This document shows positions 1 through 7,713 of a DNA stretch of 8,765 bases, piece after piece. A program made the translations under genes and the position numbers. The stretch is taken from positions 1-8,765 of the forward strand of contig JAFLCF010000178.1 in assembly GCA_017303735.1 (NCBI GenBank), given 5' to 3'. Below the pieces are notes generated by a model. It ran no database searches. It worked only from the letters and a program-made list of their open reading frames with translations, and was not told the DNA's origin. Every line of letters begins with the position of its first letter. Position 1 is the first letter of the stretch. The DNA is from Anaerolineae bacterium. GTDB lineage: Bacteria > Chloroflexota > Anaerolineae > Anaerolineales > Villigracilaceae.

Positions 1-2237
<2,237 letters not shown>

Positions 2238-2243
2238 TTTAGA

Positions 2244-2271
2244 GATTGGTAATTAGTAATTAGTAAATGAG
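2244..2271. repeat. short heptanucleotide repeat tract
   Basis: Just after the malic enzyme stop, the sequence reads in 7-base steps: GATTGGT, AATTAGT, AATTAGT, AAATGAG. Two units are identical and the others are related. The tract is small and could be chance. It is listed because 7-base periodicity recurs upstream of the next gene and upstream of dtd. Confidence 0.4.
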
Positions 2272-2305
2272 ACCCTGAAGGTGTGAGCCTTTGGGGTCTT
2301 TTTTT
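2270..2305 (+). terminator. intrinsic terminator of the malic enzyme gene
   Basis: AGACCC (2270-2275) pairs with GGGTCT (2294-2299). Inside this, TG faces TG as two wobble pairs, and AAGG (2278-2281) pairs with CCTT (2288-2291) around the loop TGTGAG. The 12-pair stem runs directly into seven T residues (2299-2305). It lies 33 bases after the malic enzyme stop and should separate that gene from the transporter gene downstream. Confidence 0.9.
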
Positions 2306-2307
2306 GC

Positions 2308-2335
2308 GATTCCCTATTTTCCATTCCCCATTCCC
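2308..2335. repeat. four heptanucleotide units upstream of the MFS gene
   Basis: Consecutive 7-base units read GATTCCC, TATTTTC, CATTCCC, CATTCCC. The second is degenerate. The GATTCCC unit also occurs twice in tandem just before dtd (7751-7763 region). The tract ends a few bases before the -10 element of the MFS promoter and overlaps the proposed -35. Confidence 0.5.
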
Positions 2336-2346
2336 TTTGTTATACT
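2318..2346 (+). promoter_or_regulatory. putative sigma70 promoter of the MFS gene with extended -10
   Basis: TGtTATACT (2338-2346) is an extended -10 element. TTTCCA (2318-2323, 4 of 6 to TTGACA) lies 17 bases upstream as a weak -35. Transcription would start near 2352-2355, essentially at the ATG at 2355. No Shine-Dalgarno sequence is seen before that ATG, so the message may be leaderless. Confidence 0.55.
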
Positions 2347-2354
2347 TCTCCACC

Positions 2355-3599
2355 ATGAATACCGACCTCGAATCCATTGCACGAAAGATCACTGCCGTTC
2401 TCTTTGCCCAACAGTCCCTTGCCTCTGCCGGGTTTATTGCCGCGGCAACCTTGAATTCCATTGTGGGAAAAGAACTCAGCCAAAATCCCAGTTGGGCGGG
2501 GGTGCCCACGGCGGTTTACCTTTTAGCGGGCGCATTTTCCGCCTTCATGTGGGGATACGTCTACGACGCCATTGGCAGGCGCAAAGGTTTGACCATCGGG
2601 CTTACTTCAGGTGTCATCGGCTCAAGCGTCACTTTCTACGCGATTGCCATCCATTCTTTTGCAGTCTTCATGATCGGCATGATCCTGATGGGCATCGCCA
2701 ACTCAGCGGTGCAACTCGGTCGCTTTGCCGCGGCGGAAGTGAACAAGCCCGAACATCGCGGACGCGCCATCTCTAACGTCGTCATCGGCGGGACGGTCGG
2801 CTCGGTCATCGGTCCGTTCGTAGCCGGACCCGCCGGTTCACTCGTCGGCTCGTGGGGCATAGACGAACTGGCAGGTGCCTACATGGTGGCGGCGATTCTC
2901 TTTGCCATTGGTGCGGTCGTTGTCTTCACCAGCCTAAAGCCTGATCCGCGTGAGATCGGAAAACAAATTGCTGAAAAATTCCCTGAAACCATCATCAAAC
3001 ATAAACATGTTCGACCCTTGCTTGAAATTTTCCGTCAACCCGCCGCCCTTGTAGCATTGCTGAGCATGGTGCTCGGTCAAATGGTGATGGTGCTGGTCAT
3101 GGTCATCACCTCCCTGCACATGCGCGGACACAACCACGGTCTCTCTGATATTTCGGCTGTCATCGCTTCACACACCTTTGGCATGTATGCCTTCTCCATT
3201 ATCTCGGGTCGCCTTGCCGACCGATGGGGGCGTGGCACAGTCATTTTGATCGGCTCTGCTACTTTGGTCATTGCCTGCATTGCCGCAACGATTTCTCCAG
3301 ATGTTCTTCCTTTGGGTGTGGCATTGTTCCTGCTTGGCTTGGGCTGGAACTTCTGTTTCGTCGGCGGCTCGACCTTGCTTGCTGATCAACTTTCTCCCGC
3401 CGAACGCGCGCGCACGCAAGGCTTCAATGACTTGCTCGTTGGTCTTGCTTCTGCATTGGGTAGTTTGGAAAGCGGATTCATCTTCGCCTCGCTCGGCTAC
3501 AACATGATGTCATATGTCAGCGCGGCGGTGGCGTTGATTCCGCTCGTAGTTGTTATTGTTTGGATGGTCAGAACCTCCGCAAAACCCGTTCCTATTTAA
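2355..3599 (+). CDS. MFS transporter, 414 aa
   Basis: Major facilitator superfamily permease in the cytoplasmic membrane; the substrate cannot be read from the sequence. The protein is hydrophobic throughout and of the usual length for 12 membrane helices in two halves. Each half has a loop 2-3 motif A: GYVYDAIGRRKG (67-78, with Asp71) and SGRLADRWGRG (284-294, with Asp289). A charged central loop (about 194-225, KPDPREIGKQIAEKF) separates the halves. The LGRFAAAEVNKPEHRGRAIS stretch (121-140) is typical of the loop 4-5 region of drug/sugar-type MFS proteins. I chose ATG 2355. The frame extends to GTG 2283, but that N-terminal extension would be encoded by the terminator and the heptamer tract and looks non-coding. 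No Shine-Dalgarno precedes the ATG. The TAA overlaps the ATG of the next gene by one base. Confidence 0.85.
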   Translation: MNTDLESIARKITAVLFAQQSLASAGFIAAATLNSIVGKELSQNPSWAGVPTAVYLLAGAFSAFMWGYVYDAIGRRKGLTIGLTSGVIGSSVTFYAIAIHSFAVFMIGMILMGIANSAVQLGRFAAAEVNKPEHRGRAISNVVIGGTVGSVIGPFVAGPAGSLVGSWGIDELAGAYMVAAILFAIGAVVVFTSLKPDPREIGKQIAEKFPETIIKHKHVRPLLEIFRQPAALVALLSMVLGQMVMVLVMVITSLHMRGHNHGLSDISAVIASHTFGMYAFSIISGRLADRWGRGTVILIGSATLVIACIAATISPDVLPLGVALFLLGLGWNFCFVGGSTLLADQLSPAERARTQGFNDLLVGLASALGSLESGFIFASLGYNMMSYVSAAVALIPLVVVIVWMVRTSAKPVPI

Positions 3600-5221
3600 T
3601 GAACACTCTTTTTGGCTCACGCACAAAATTATTTTTCCTGTTCTTTGCGTTCGGCGCAGGGCTCACCTTTGCCATCGGCTGGTTGACTCAATTCCACGCG
3701 CTAAGCAACGACTATTGGAATATCCTTTACTACGGGCGCAACATGACTTTGTCCCAGCCCGAGTCTTTGTATAACGGATTCTATCCATTTGGATATGCCT
3801 TCCTGATCGGACAGATGCCCTTCACCTATGTGCTTCCGCTTTCATATCTTTTGAACGCGCTTCTTTCTGGACTTTTTATTGCCTCTGTTTCGACGCTTAT
3901 TGCCTACACCGATTCCATTCCTGCCACTATCGTTGCGTTCTATTCTTCTATTGCCGCCCCGTTCGTCTTCCAAAACGCCAACACCCTCAGCCCTGATATT
4001 GGTGCAGCGGCGTTTACTGCCTTTGCCGTTTTTCTTCTTTGCAGAGATTGGTTTCAGGATAACCGTAGGTCAGGCTTGCAGCCTGACAATGTTTCATTGA
4101 ACGATGGTGAACGGCGGGTTACAAACCCGCCCTACATAAATCCCTCCACTGCGAATCTCATCATCGCCGGAATCTCGCTTGGGTTATCCTTCTTATGGCG
4201 CACGCATGCCGCGGTTTCCATCATCGCCATCCTTGCCGGATTTGTTCTCTTGAAAGGCATCCGCCCGATTCGACCTTTGCTTTTTCTGGCTGGCTCATTG
4301 GGGCTTGTGGCTGGTTTGCAAGTCATCGTCAACCTCATCTCCGGGCATGGACCATTGGAGACAGGTCAGGCGTTCAATTTATATAAATTCTTTAATGGCG
4401 TCGATTGGACCTATCCGCCCACACCTGACGATATAGCGGGCTTCTCCCTAGTGAAGACCATAGCCGAAGACCCCTTCCGCGCATGGAACTACTATCAGCC
4501 GTTCTTTCTTTATTTCGTTTCGCACGTCTGGGCGGCTGTTATCGCCTTCCTCCTCTCCCCAAAAGGACGCTACTCCCGCTTTTCTCAATTCGCTTTCATC
4601 TTTATCGTCCTCTATGCCATTCCTATTTCCCTGAGCGATAGCGCCCGGTCGCCGGTGATCTTAATGAGTGTCTATATACCTTCGGTTGCAGTGTTGCTAG
4701 CAGCCTTGGTCGACATCGCGAAGAAACATCTTCCAGCCATTCGCTGGGTTGAACCGGCTGTGACCGTTGCCTTCATCGCGCTTGGGTTTCGAATTTTTTA
4801 TGGTTGGGCAGTTTATGATGTCGGCTTGATCCGCGCCGCAGTTGCTGAGCGCAAAGTGCTCTCCGTCATCGAACAGACCTTGGTGAACAACGGCATGACC
4901 TCTCCCAGCCAGGTCTTCGCAGATCGTTACGATTTTTATACGCCCAATACCATGCCCTATCGCTCGCGTCAGGTCGGCAATTGGTCGGCAGGCTGGGTGT
5001 GGGGCTACGCCGAAGAATTCCCCGCCCTCCCCAACGACTCATGGGATGCCTTTGCCCAAGCCAGCCGTGAACAGGGAGTGCGCTTCCTCGTCCTTTCGCA
5101 GAACAGCCATTATCGCGGCGATATCTTCCCGCCGATCTACAAGGAGGAGATGGATATCGAAGCCTTGGGTCTGCGATTCATCGGTCAGCGGGGAAAGATG
5201 CGCATCTACGAATTTAAATAA
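3599..5221 (+). CDS. polytopic membrane protein, possible GT-C (GT39-like) glycosyltransferase, 540 aa
   Basis: Not confidently recognised. The N-terminal ~400 residues hold about ten hydrophobic helices; the C-terminal ~140 residues are soluble (about 405-540). The first helix (10-30) is followed by LSNDYWNILYYGRN with Asp38, which resembles the acidic loop after TM1 in dolichyl-phosphate-mannose-type GT-C transferases. PESLYNGFYPFGYAFLIG (54-71) and DPFRAWNYYQP (291-301) add to that impression. If correct, it would move a sugar from a polyprenyl-phosphate donor outside the membrane. The start is ATG 3599, overlapping the MFS stop as TAATG, so translation is probably coupled. The upstream TTG at 3560 lies inside the MFS gene and is not preferred. 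Residues about 155-180 are polar, unlike their surroundings, and are encoded by a palindromic repeat element. A hairpin follows the stop. Confidence 0.65.
   Translation: MNTLFGSRTKLFFLFFAFGAGLTFAIGWLTQFHALSNDYWNILYYGRNMTLSQPESLYNGFYPFGYAFLIGQMPFTYVLPLSYLLNALLSGLFIASVSTLIAYTDSIPATIVAFYSSIAAPFVFQNANTLSPDIGAAAFTAFAVFLLCRDWFQDNRRSGLQPDNVSLNDGERRVTNPPYINPSTANLIIAGISLGLSFLWRTHAAVSIIAILAGFVLLKGIRPIRPLLFLAGSLGLVAGLQVIVNLISGHGPLETGQAFNLYKFFNGVDWTYPPTPDDIAGFSLVKTIAEDPFRAWNYYQPFFLYFVSHVWAAVIAFLLSPKGRYSRFSQFAFIFIVLYAIPISLSDSARSPVILMSVYIPSVAVLLAALVDIAKKHLPAIRWVEPAVTVAFIALGFRIFYGWAVYDVGLIRAAVAERKVLSVIEQTLVNNGMTSPSQVFADRYDFYTPNTMPYRSRQVGNWSAGWVWGYAEEFPALPNDSWDAFAQASREQGVRFLVLSQNSHYRGDIFPPIYKEEMDIEALGLRFIGQRGKMRIYEFK
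4065..4135. repeat. palindromic repeat element inserted in frame in the membrane protein gene
   Basis: The 71-base segment starts GTAGG (4065-4069) and ends CCTAC (4131-4135), which are inverted copies of each other. It contains two perfect hairpins: GTCAGGC (4069-4075) with GCCTGAC (4081-4087) around TTGCA, and GGCGGGTT (4113-4120) with AACCCGCC (4124-4131) around ACA. The reading frame stays open through it and encodes a polar Arg/Asn/Pro-rich stretch (about residues 156-179) in a loop between two hydrophobic segments. The structure resembles small palindromic elements such as the Rickettsia elements that insert in frame into genes; kinship with that family is not implied. Confidence 0.7.
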
Positions 5222-5235
5222 AAGCCGAGAATCAA

Positions 5236-5270
5236 AAAGAGTCTGCGGGAGCGCATCCCACAGACTCTTT
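5236..5270. terminator. terminator hairpin between two convergent genes
   Basis: AAAGAGTCTGCGGGA (5236-5250) pairs with TCCCACAGACTCTTT (5256-5270) with one mismatch in 15 and the loop GCGCA. It lies 14 bases after the + strand membrane protein stop and 8 bases after the - strand DUF937-like stop. Read on the - strand the stem is followed by a T-rich run (TTTTTGATT), so it should act best for the - strand gene. On the + strand only three T residues end the stem. Confidence 0.85.
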
Positions 5271-5278
5271 GCAAAAAT

Positions 5279-5920
5279 CTACTTTCTTGTTTTTCCTGCT
5301 CGAACCCCAACCGACTTCAAGGATTTCCCGGCAGATGCCGCGCCGCTGGTTTTCGCAGACTTTACTGCTGTGCCGCCAAGCTGTGAGCCGAACATGGTCA
5401 ACGCGGTATTGAGGGCTTTTTCCGAGTCTGCCTCGTTCATCCCCGTGCGCTGGGAAACTTCCCGGATCATTCCGCTTTGTTGTAGGACATTCGAATTGAT
5501 CCTGCCGGAATTCATCTGCGTAAGCATGTCATCGAGATCGAACGAATTCGAATCCCTGCCCGAAGTGGGATGATGCGACAGCAGCTTATGCGCCACTAAC
5601 GAAACGACGACCATGGCGATCTCAGGCGGGATGTTAATTTTCTTTGCAAGCTGCACCACGAAAGGCTGGAGTAACATCATCAGCGGATCATTCCCCGCCG
5701 CAGCCTGATTCGTCGAGCCGGTCTGATTGCCACCCATGACCATTTCCAACATTCCCATCATGTCGCCCAACCCTCCCTGTTGTTGACTGGCAGTTGGGGT
5801 TTGTTGCTGCCCGCCCAACAATCCTCCAATGAGATCAGCCATTGGATCCGAACCCTGGTTTGATGAACTTCCCTGCTGGCGGGAATTGACAAGAACCTTG
5901 AGGATATCTTCCATGGACAT
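5279..5920 (-). CDS. DUF937/YidB-like small protein, Gln/Gly-rich, 213 aa
   Basis: Function unknown. The N-terminal half has repeats of a pattern also seen in DUF937 and YidB-type proteins (DPMADLIGGLLGGQ, then GGLGDMMGMLEMVMGG) linked by low-complexity Gln/Ser/Thr runs. A hydrophobic amphipathic stretch follows (PLMMLLQPFVVQLAKKINIP, about 97-116; then EIAMVVVSLVAHKLL). A helical C-terminal domain (LDDMLTQMNSGRINSN... to ...LGGTAV) precedes a basic Lys/Arg/Gly tail. No signal peptide is seen. The start ATG at 5918-5920 follows AGGAG (5931-5935) by 10 bases; an ATG two codons later is further from the ribosome site. The frame runs on upstream through the fmdB terminator and into fmdB, which I treat as spurious. 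Assignment to DUF937 is by general resemblance only. Confidence 0.7.
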   Translation of the reverse strand: MSMEDILKVLVNSRQQGSSSNQGSDPMADLIGGLLGGQQQTPTASQQQGGLGDMMGMLEMVMGGNQTGSTNQAAAGNDPLMMLLQPFVVQLAKKINIPPEIAMVVVSLVAHKLLSHHPTSGRDSNSFDLDDMLTQMNSGRINSNVLQQSGMIREVSQRTGMNEADSEKALNTALTMFGSQLGGTAVKSAKTSGAASAGKSLKSVGVRAGKTRK

Positions 5921-5940
5921 AATATTATTTCTCCTATATA

Positions 5941-5972
5941 AAAAATAAGCGCGGCGATTTCGCCGCGCTTTT
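5941..5972 (-). terminator. intrinsic terminator of the fmdB-like gene
   Basis: AAGCGCGGCG (5947-5956) and CGCCGCGCTT (5961-5970) form a perfect 10-pair stem with a 4-base loop. On the - strand it starts about 12 bases after the stop of the zinc-ribbon gene and is followed by TTATTTTTTATA. It stands between the two - strand genes, only 26 bases before the ATG of the DUF937-like gene. Confidence 0.88.
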
Positions 5973-5981
5973 GACCTCGAT

Positions 5982-6233
5982 TTATTCCGACTTTTCTGAG
6001 GAAGACTTTTCGCTAGTCTCACTCTTCTTTGATGAACTGGTATCCCCCGATGGTGACTTGTGATCGGTGGCATAGAACCCCGAACCCTTGAAAATGACCT
6101 TGGTGGGGGTAATGACCTTCTTCAATGCCTTCTTACGACACTCAGGGCAGGTCTTTAACGGATCATCGGTGAAGGATTGTTGTTTTTCAAACTGAATTCC
6201 ACAATTCTCACAGCGATAGGTATAAACGGGCAT
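5982..6233 (-). CDS. FmdB-family zinc-ribbon protein, 83 aa
   Basis: Small putative regulatory or metal-binding protein of the FmdB/CxxC_CxxC_SSSS family. It starts MPVYTYRCENCG and has a zinc ribbon with Cys8, Cys11, Cys29 and Cys32 (two C-x-x-C knuckles 17 residues apart). The segment VITPTKVIFKGSGFYATDHK (40-59) is typical of the family, and the Ser/Lys/Glu-rich tail (about 60-83) is low complexity, as in many members. The start ATG (6231-6233) is preceded by AAGGAG (6241-6246) at 7 bases. A near-consensus promoter lies upstream and a terminator directly downstream, so it is probably transcribed alone. The molecular function of the family is not well established. Confidence 0.9.
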   Translation of the reverse strand: MPVYTYRCENCGIQFEKQQSFTDDPLKTCPECRKKALKKVITPTKVIFKGSGFYATDHKSPSGDTSSSKKSETSEKSSSEKSE

Positions 6234-6283
6234 ACGATCTCTCCTTGCTTTCTTGCTTAATATTCCTTGGATACAACTGCGGC

Positions 6284-6312
6284 ATTATAGCCCTCTTGGT
6301 GGGGCATGACAA
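6284..6312 (-). promoter_or_regulatory. sigma70-type promoter of the fmdB-like gene
   Basis: On the - strand, TTGTCA (plus-strand 6307-6312, 5 of 6 to TTGACA) and TATAAT (6284-6289, exact consensus) are separated by 17 bases. Transcription would start near 6277, giving a leader of about 45 bases that contains the AAGGAG ribosome site. Confidence 0.8.
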
Positions 6313-6328
6313 GTCTTCAGAAACGGCA

Positions 6329-6337
6329 TGTTATAAT
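6329..6337 (+). promoter_or_regulatory. extended -10 promoter for the SelW-like gene
   Basis: TGtTATAAT (6329-6337) is a consensus extended -10 on the + strand. No good -35 is seen at 16-18 bases upstream, which is tolerated with an extended -10. Transcription would begin near 6344, leaving a leader of about 75 bases before the ATG at 6420. It is divergent from the fmdB promoter, with the -10 boxes about 45 bases apart. Confidence 0.6.
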
Positions 6338-6397
6338 TTTCTTATAAATCCACCGACCTGATACGACATTTTGATGCAAGTCAATGGGAAAAGTTAC

Positions 6398-6414
6398 AGG
6401 AGGGTGTTTTGGAG
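6398..6414 (+). promoter_or_regulatory. ribosome binding sites deciding the start of the SelW-like selenoprotein
   Basis: GGAG (6411-6414) lies 5 bases before ATG 6420, and a stronger AGGAGGG (6398-6404) lies further upstream. No comparable Shine-Dalgarno precedes the GTG at 6474, where the frame after the UGA could otherwise start. The signals therefore point to ATG 6420 and to translation through the UGA. Confidence 0.7.
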
Positions 6415-6419
6415 AATTC

Positions 6420-6659
6420 ATGCTGAAAATCGAGATCATCTACTGTGCAGTTTGACATTACACCAACCGGGCCGTGAGTCTGGTACAGGAATTGCTGAAA
6501 GATTACGAGCACGTCATCGAATCGGTGGCACTCGTTCCCTCGGACGGAGGCAGGTTCGAGGTCAGCGTGAACGGGGAGTTGGTCTATTCCAAACTGCAGA
6601 CCAAACGTCACGCCGAAGCAGGCGAAATTTTGGGGCTTATCTCGAAGATGGTTGATTAA
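6420..6659 (+). CDS. SelW-like (Rdx family) selenoprotein, 79 aa, Sec12 encoded by in-frame UGA at 6453-6455
   Basis: Small cytoplasmic thioredoxin-fold oxidoreductase of the Rdx/SelW-T-H family. From ATG 6420 the frame reads MLKIEIIYCAV, then TGA (6453-6455), then HYTNRAVSLVQELLKDY and on to TAA 6657-6659. Read as Sec, the UGA gives C9-A-V-U12, exactly where the family has its C-x-x-C/U redox motif between the first beta strand and helix 1. The rest (GGRFEVSVNGELVYSK, 45-60, then RHAEAGEILGLI) matches the family's second half; 79 residues is a normal length. Homology thus runs unbroken on both sides of the UGA. A hairpin 10-29 bases after the UGA fits a bacterial SECIS, and UGA is followed by C, a weak stop context. 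Automatic calling would give only the GTG 6474 fragment. Sec machinery is not in this window. Alternatives are an error or mutation in a Cys codon (TGT/TGC to TGA). Confidence 0.87.
6466..6484 (+). promoter_or_regulatory. putative bacterial SECIS hairpin
   Basis: ACCGGGC (6466-6472) pairs with GTCTGGT (6478-6484). The stem has 7 pairs, two of them G-U, and an apical loop CGTGA (6473-6477). The loop begins 17 bases after the UGA, and G is its second base, followed by U. As I recall the published bacterial SECIS consensus, a stem-loop with a G in the first two loop positions about 16-37 bases after the UGA is expected, and this fits. It lies inside the coding sequence, as usual in bacteria. No folding program was run. 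Confidence 0.65.
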
Positions 6660-6665
6660 ATTTTA

Positions 6666-6694
6666 GTAGGGGCGACCCTAGCGGTCGCCCTTAC
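6666..6694. repeat. short palindromic repeat between the SelW-like gene and trpS
   Basis: GTAGGGGCGACC (6666-6677) pairs with GGTCGCCCTTAC (6683-6694): 12 pairs, one of them G-T, around the loop CTAGC. The ends resemble the GTAGG/CCTAC ends of the element at 4065-4135. No T-run follows on the + strand, so it is more likely a dispersed repeat than a classic terminator, though it could weaken read-through or stabilise the 3' end of the upstream message. Confidence 0.7.
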
Positions 6695-6713
6695 GATTAA
6701 ACGAGGCATACGA

Positions 6714-7700
6714 ATGGCAAAAAAAGGACGAGTATTTTCAGGCGCGCGCCCCACGGGCAGGCAACATTTGGGGAATTATCTTGGCGCGATTGAGAATTAT
6801 GTGGCGTTACAAACGGACTACGAATGCGTCTACTGTATTGTGGATGTGCATGCCCTCACTACCGTGGAAACGACACAGGAACTGAAGCAGAATACGTTTG
6901 AGATGGCGTTGGACTGGCTCGCCGCGGGCATTCGCCCCGAAGATTCGATTCTATTTGTGCAGTCGCACGTGCCCGAAGTGATGGAGTTGCATACCTATCT
7001 TTCGATGGTCACGCCACTCGGTAAGTTGACCGACCTGCCGACCTTCAAAGAAAAGATTCGCCAGCAGCCGGAGAACGTCAACTACGGTTTACTTGGTTAT
7101 CCCGTGTTGATGACTGCCGATATCGTTTTGTATAAGACGGATATCGTTCCAGTCGGCATTGATCAGGCACCGCACATCGAATTTGCGCGTGAGACCGTGC
7201 GCTCTTTCAATTATCGCTTTGGAACAAAGGCATTGATCGAGCCGCAGGTTAAGCATACCGAAATAAAGAAGGTCGTCGGCATCGACGGCAAAGACAAAAT
7301 GAGCAAGAGCTTGAACAATCATATCGAGCTTGCCATCACTCCTGAAGAGACCACCAAACGCGTGCGCGAAATGGTCACCGACCCGGCACGCATGCGCAAG
7401 ACCGACCCCGGCAACCCCGATGTCTGCAACGTGTTCACCATGCACAAGATCTTCTCCCCACAAGAAGAAGTGGACATGATCAACACCGAGTGCCGTAAAG
7501 CCGGTATCGGCTGCGTAGATTGCAAACTGCGTTTCGCCGCCAACCTCAACAAGCACCTCGAACCCTTCCGCGCCAAACGCGCCGAATTTGAATCCAAACC
7601 TGCTGAAGTGCAAGACATTCTCAACGACGGCGGCAAACGCGCCCGTGCCATTGCTCAAGAAACAATGAGCGAAGTGCGCGAGGCGATGAAGTTGCCGTAA
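6714..7700 (+). CDS. trpS: tryptophanyl-tRNA synthetase, 328 aa
   Basis: Class I aminoacyl-tRNA synthetase that charges tRNA-Trp with tryptophan using ATP in the cytoplasm. The HIGH-type signature PTGRQHLGN lies at 13-21 and the KMSKS loop (DKMSKSLNN) at 194-202. GIDQAPHIEFAR (148-159) is the conserved active-site segment. The length of 328 is typical of bacterial TrpRS. The start ATG 6714 follows GAGG (6703-6706) by 7 bases. The C-terminal part contains Cys238, Cys260, Cys267 and Cys270, spaced C-x21-C-x6-C-x2-C. This closely resembles the cysteine set that binds a [4Fe-4S] cluster in Thermotoga maritima TrpRS (recalled as C-x22-C-x6-C-x2-C). dtd follows 69 bases later without a clear terminator, so the two tRNA-related genes may share a transcript. 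Confidence 0.97.
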   Translation: MAKKGRVFSGARPTGRQHLGNYLGAIENYVALQTDYECVYCIVDVHALTTVETTQELKQNTFEMALDWLAAGIRPEDSILFVQSHVPEVMELHTYLSMVTPLGKLTDLPTFKEKIRQQPENVNYGLLGYPVLMTADIVLYKTDIVPVGIDQAPHIEFARETVRSFNYRFGTKALIEPQVKHTEIKKVVGIDGKDKMSKSLNNHIELAITPEETTKRVREMVTDPARMRKTDPGNPDVCNVFTMHKIFSPQEEVDMINTECRKAGIGCVDCKLRFAANLNKHLEPFRAKRAEFESKPAEVQDILNDGGKRARAIAQETMSEVREAMKLP

Positions 7701-7713
7701 AATGATAGATTGA

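Noticed and set aside
4065..4135. The two hairpins read as a transcription terminator or CRISPR repeat
   Set aside because: No T-run, no repeated unit with spacers, and the segment is inside an open reading frame; a palindromic repeat element fits better.
5046..5573. + strand frame spanning the end of the membrane protein gene and into the DUF937-like gene
   Set aside because: It crosses a strong convergent terminator and is antisense to one gene and out of frame with another.
5279..6073. Longer version of the DUF937-like gene starting at 6073
   Set aside because: The extra 51 residues would be encoded by the fmdB coding region and its terminator hairpin and are rich in Arg/Lys without family resemblance; ATG 5920 has a good AGGAG.
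6371..6655. A 94-codon + strand frame overlapping the SelW-like gene
   Set aside because: It is out of frame with the Rdx protein, has an Arg-rich composition typical of shadow frames and shows no recognisable domain; the Rdx reading explains this DNA far better.
6474..6659. Short gene starting at GTG 6474
   Set aside because: It is the post-UGA remainder of the selenoprotein, would lack the first beta strand and redox motif, and has no ribosome site; GTG there is Val17... of helix 1.
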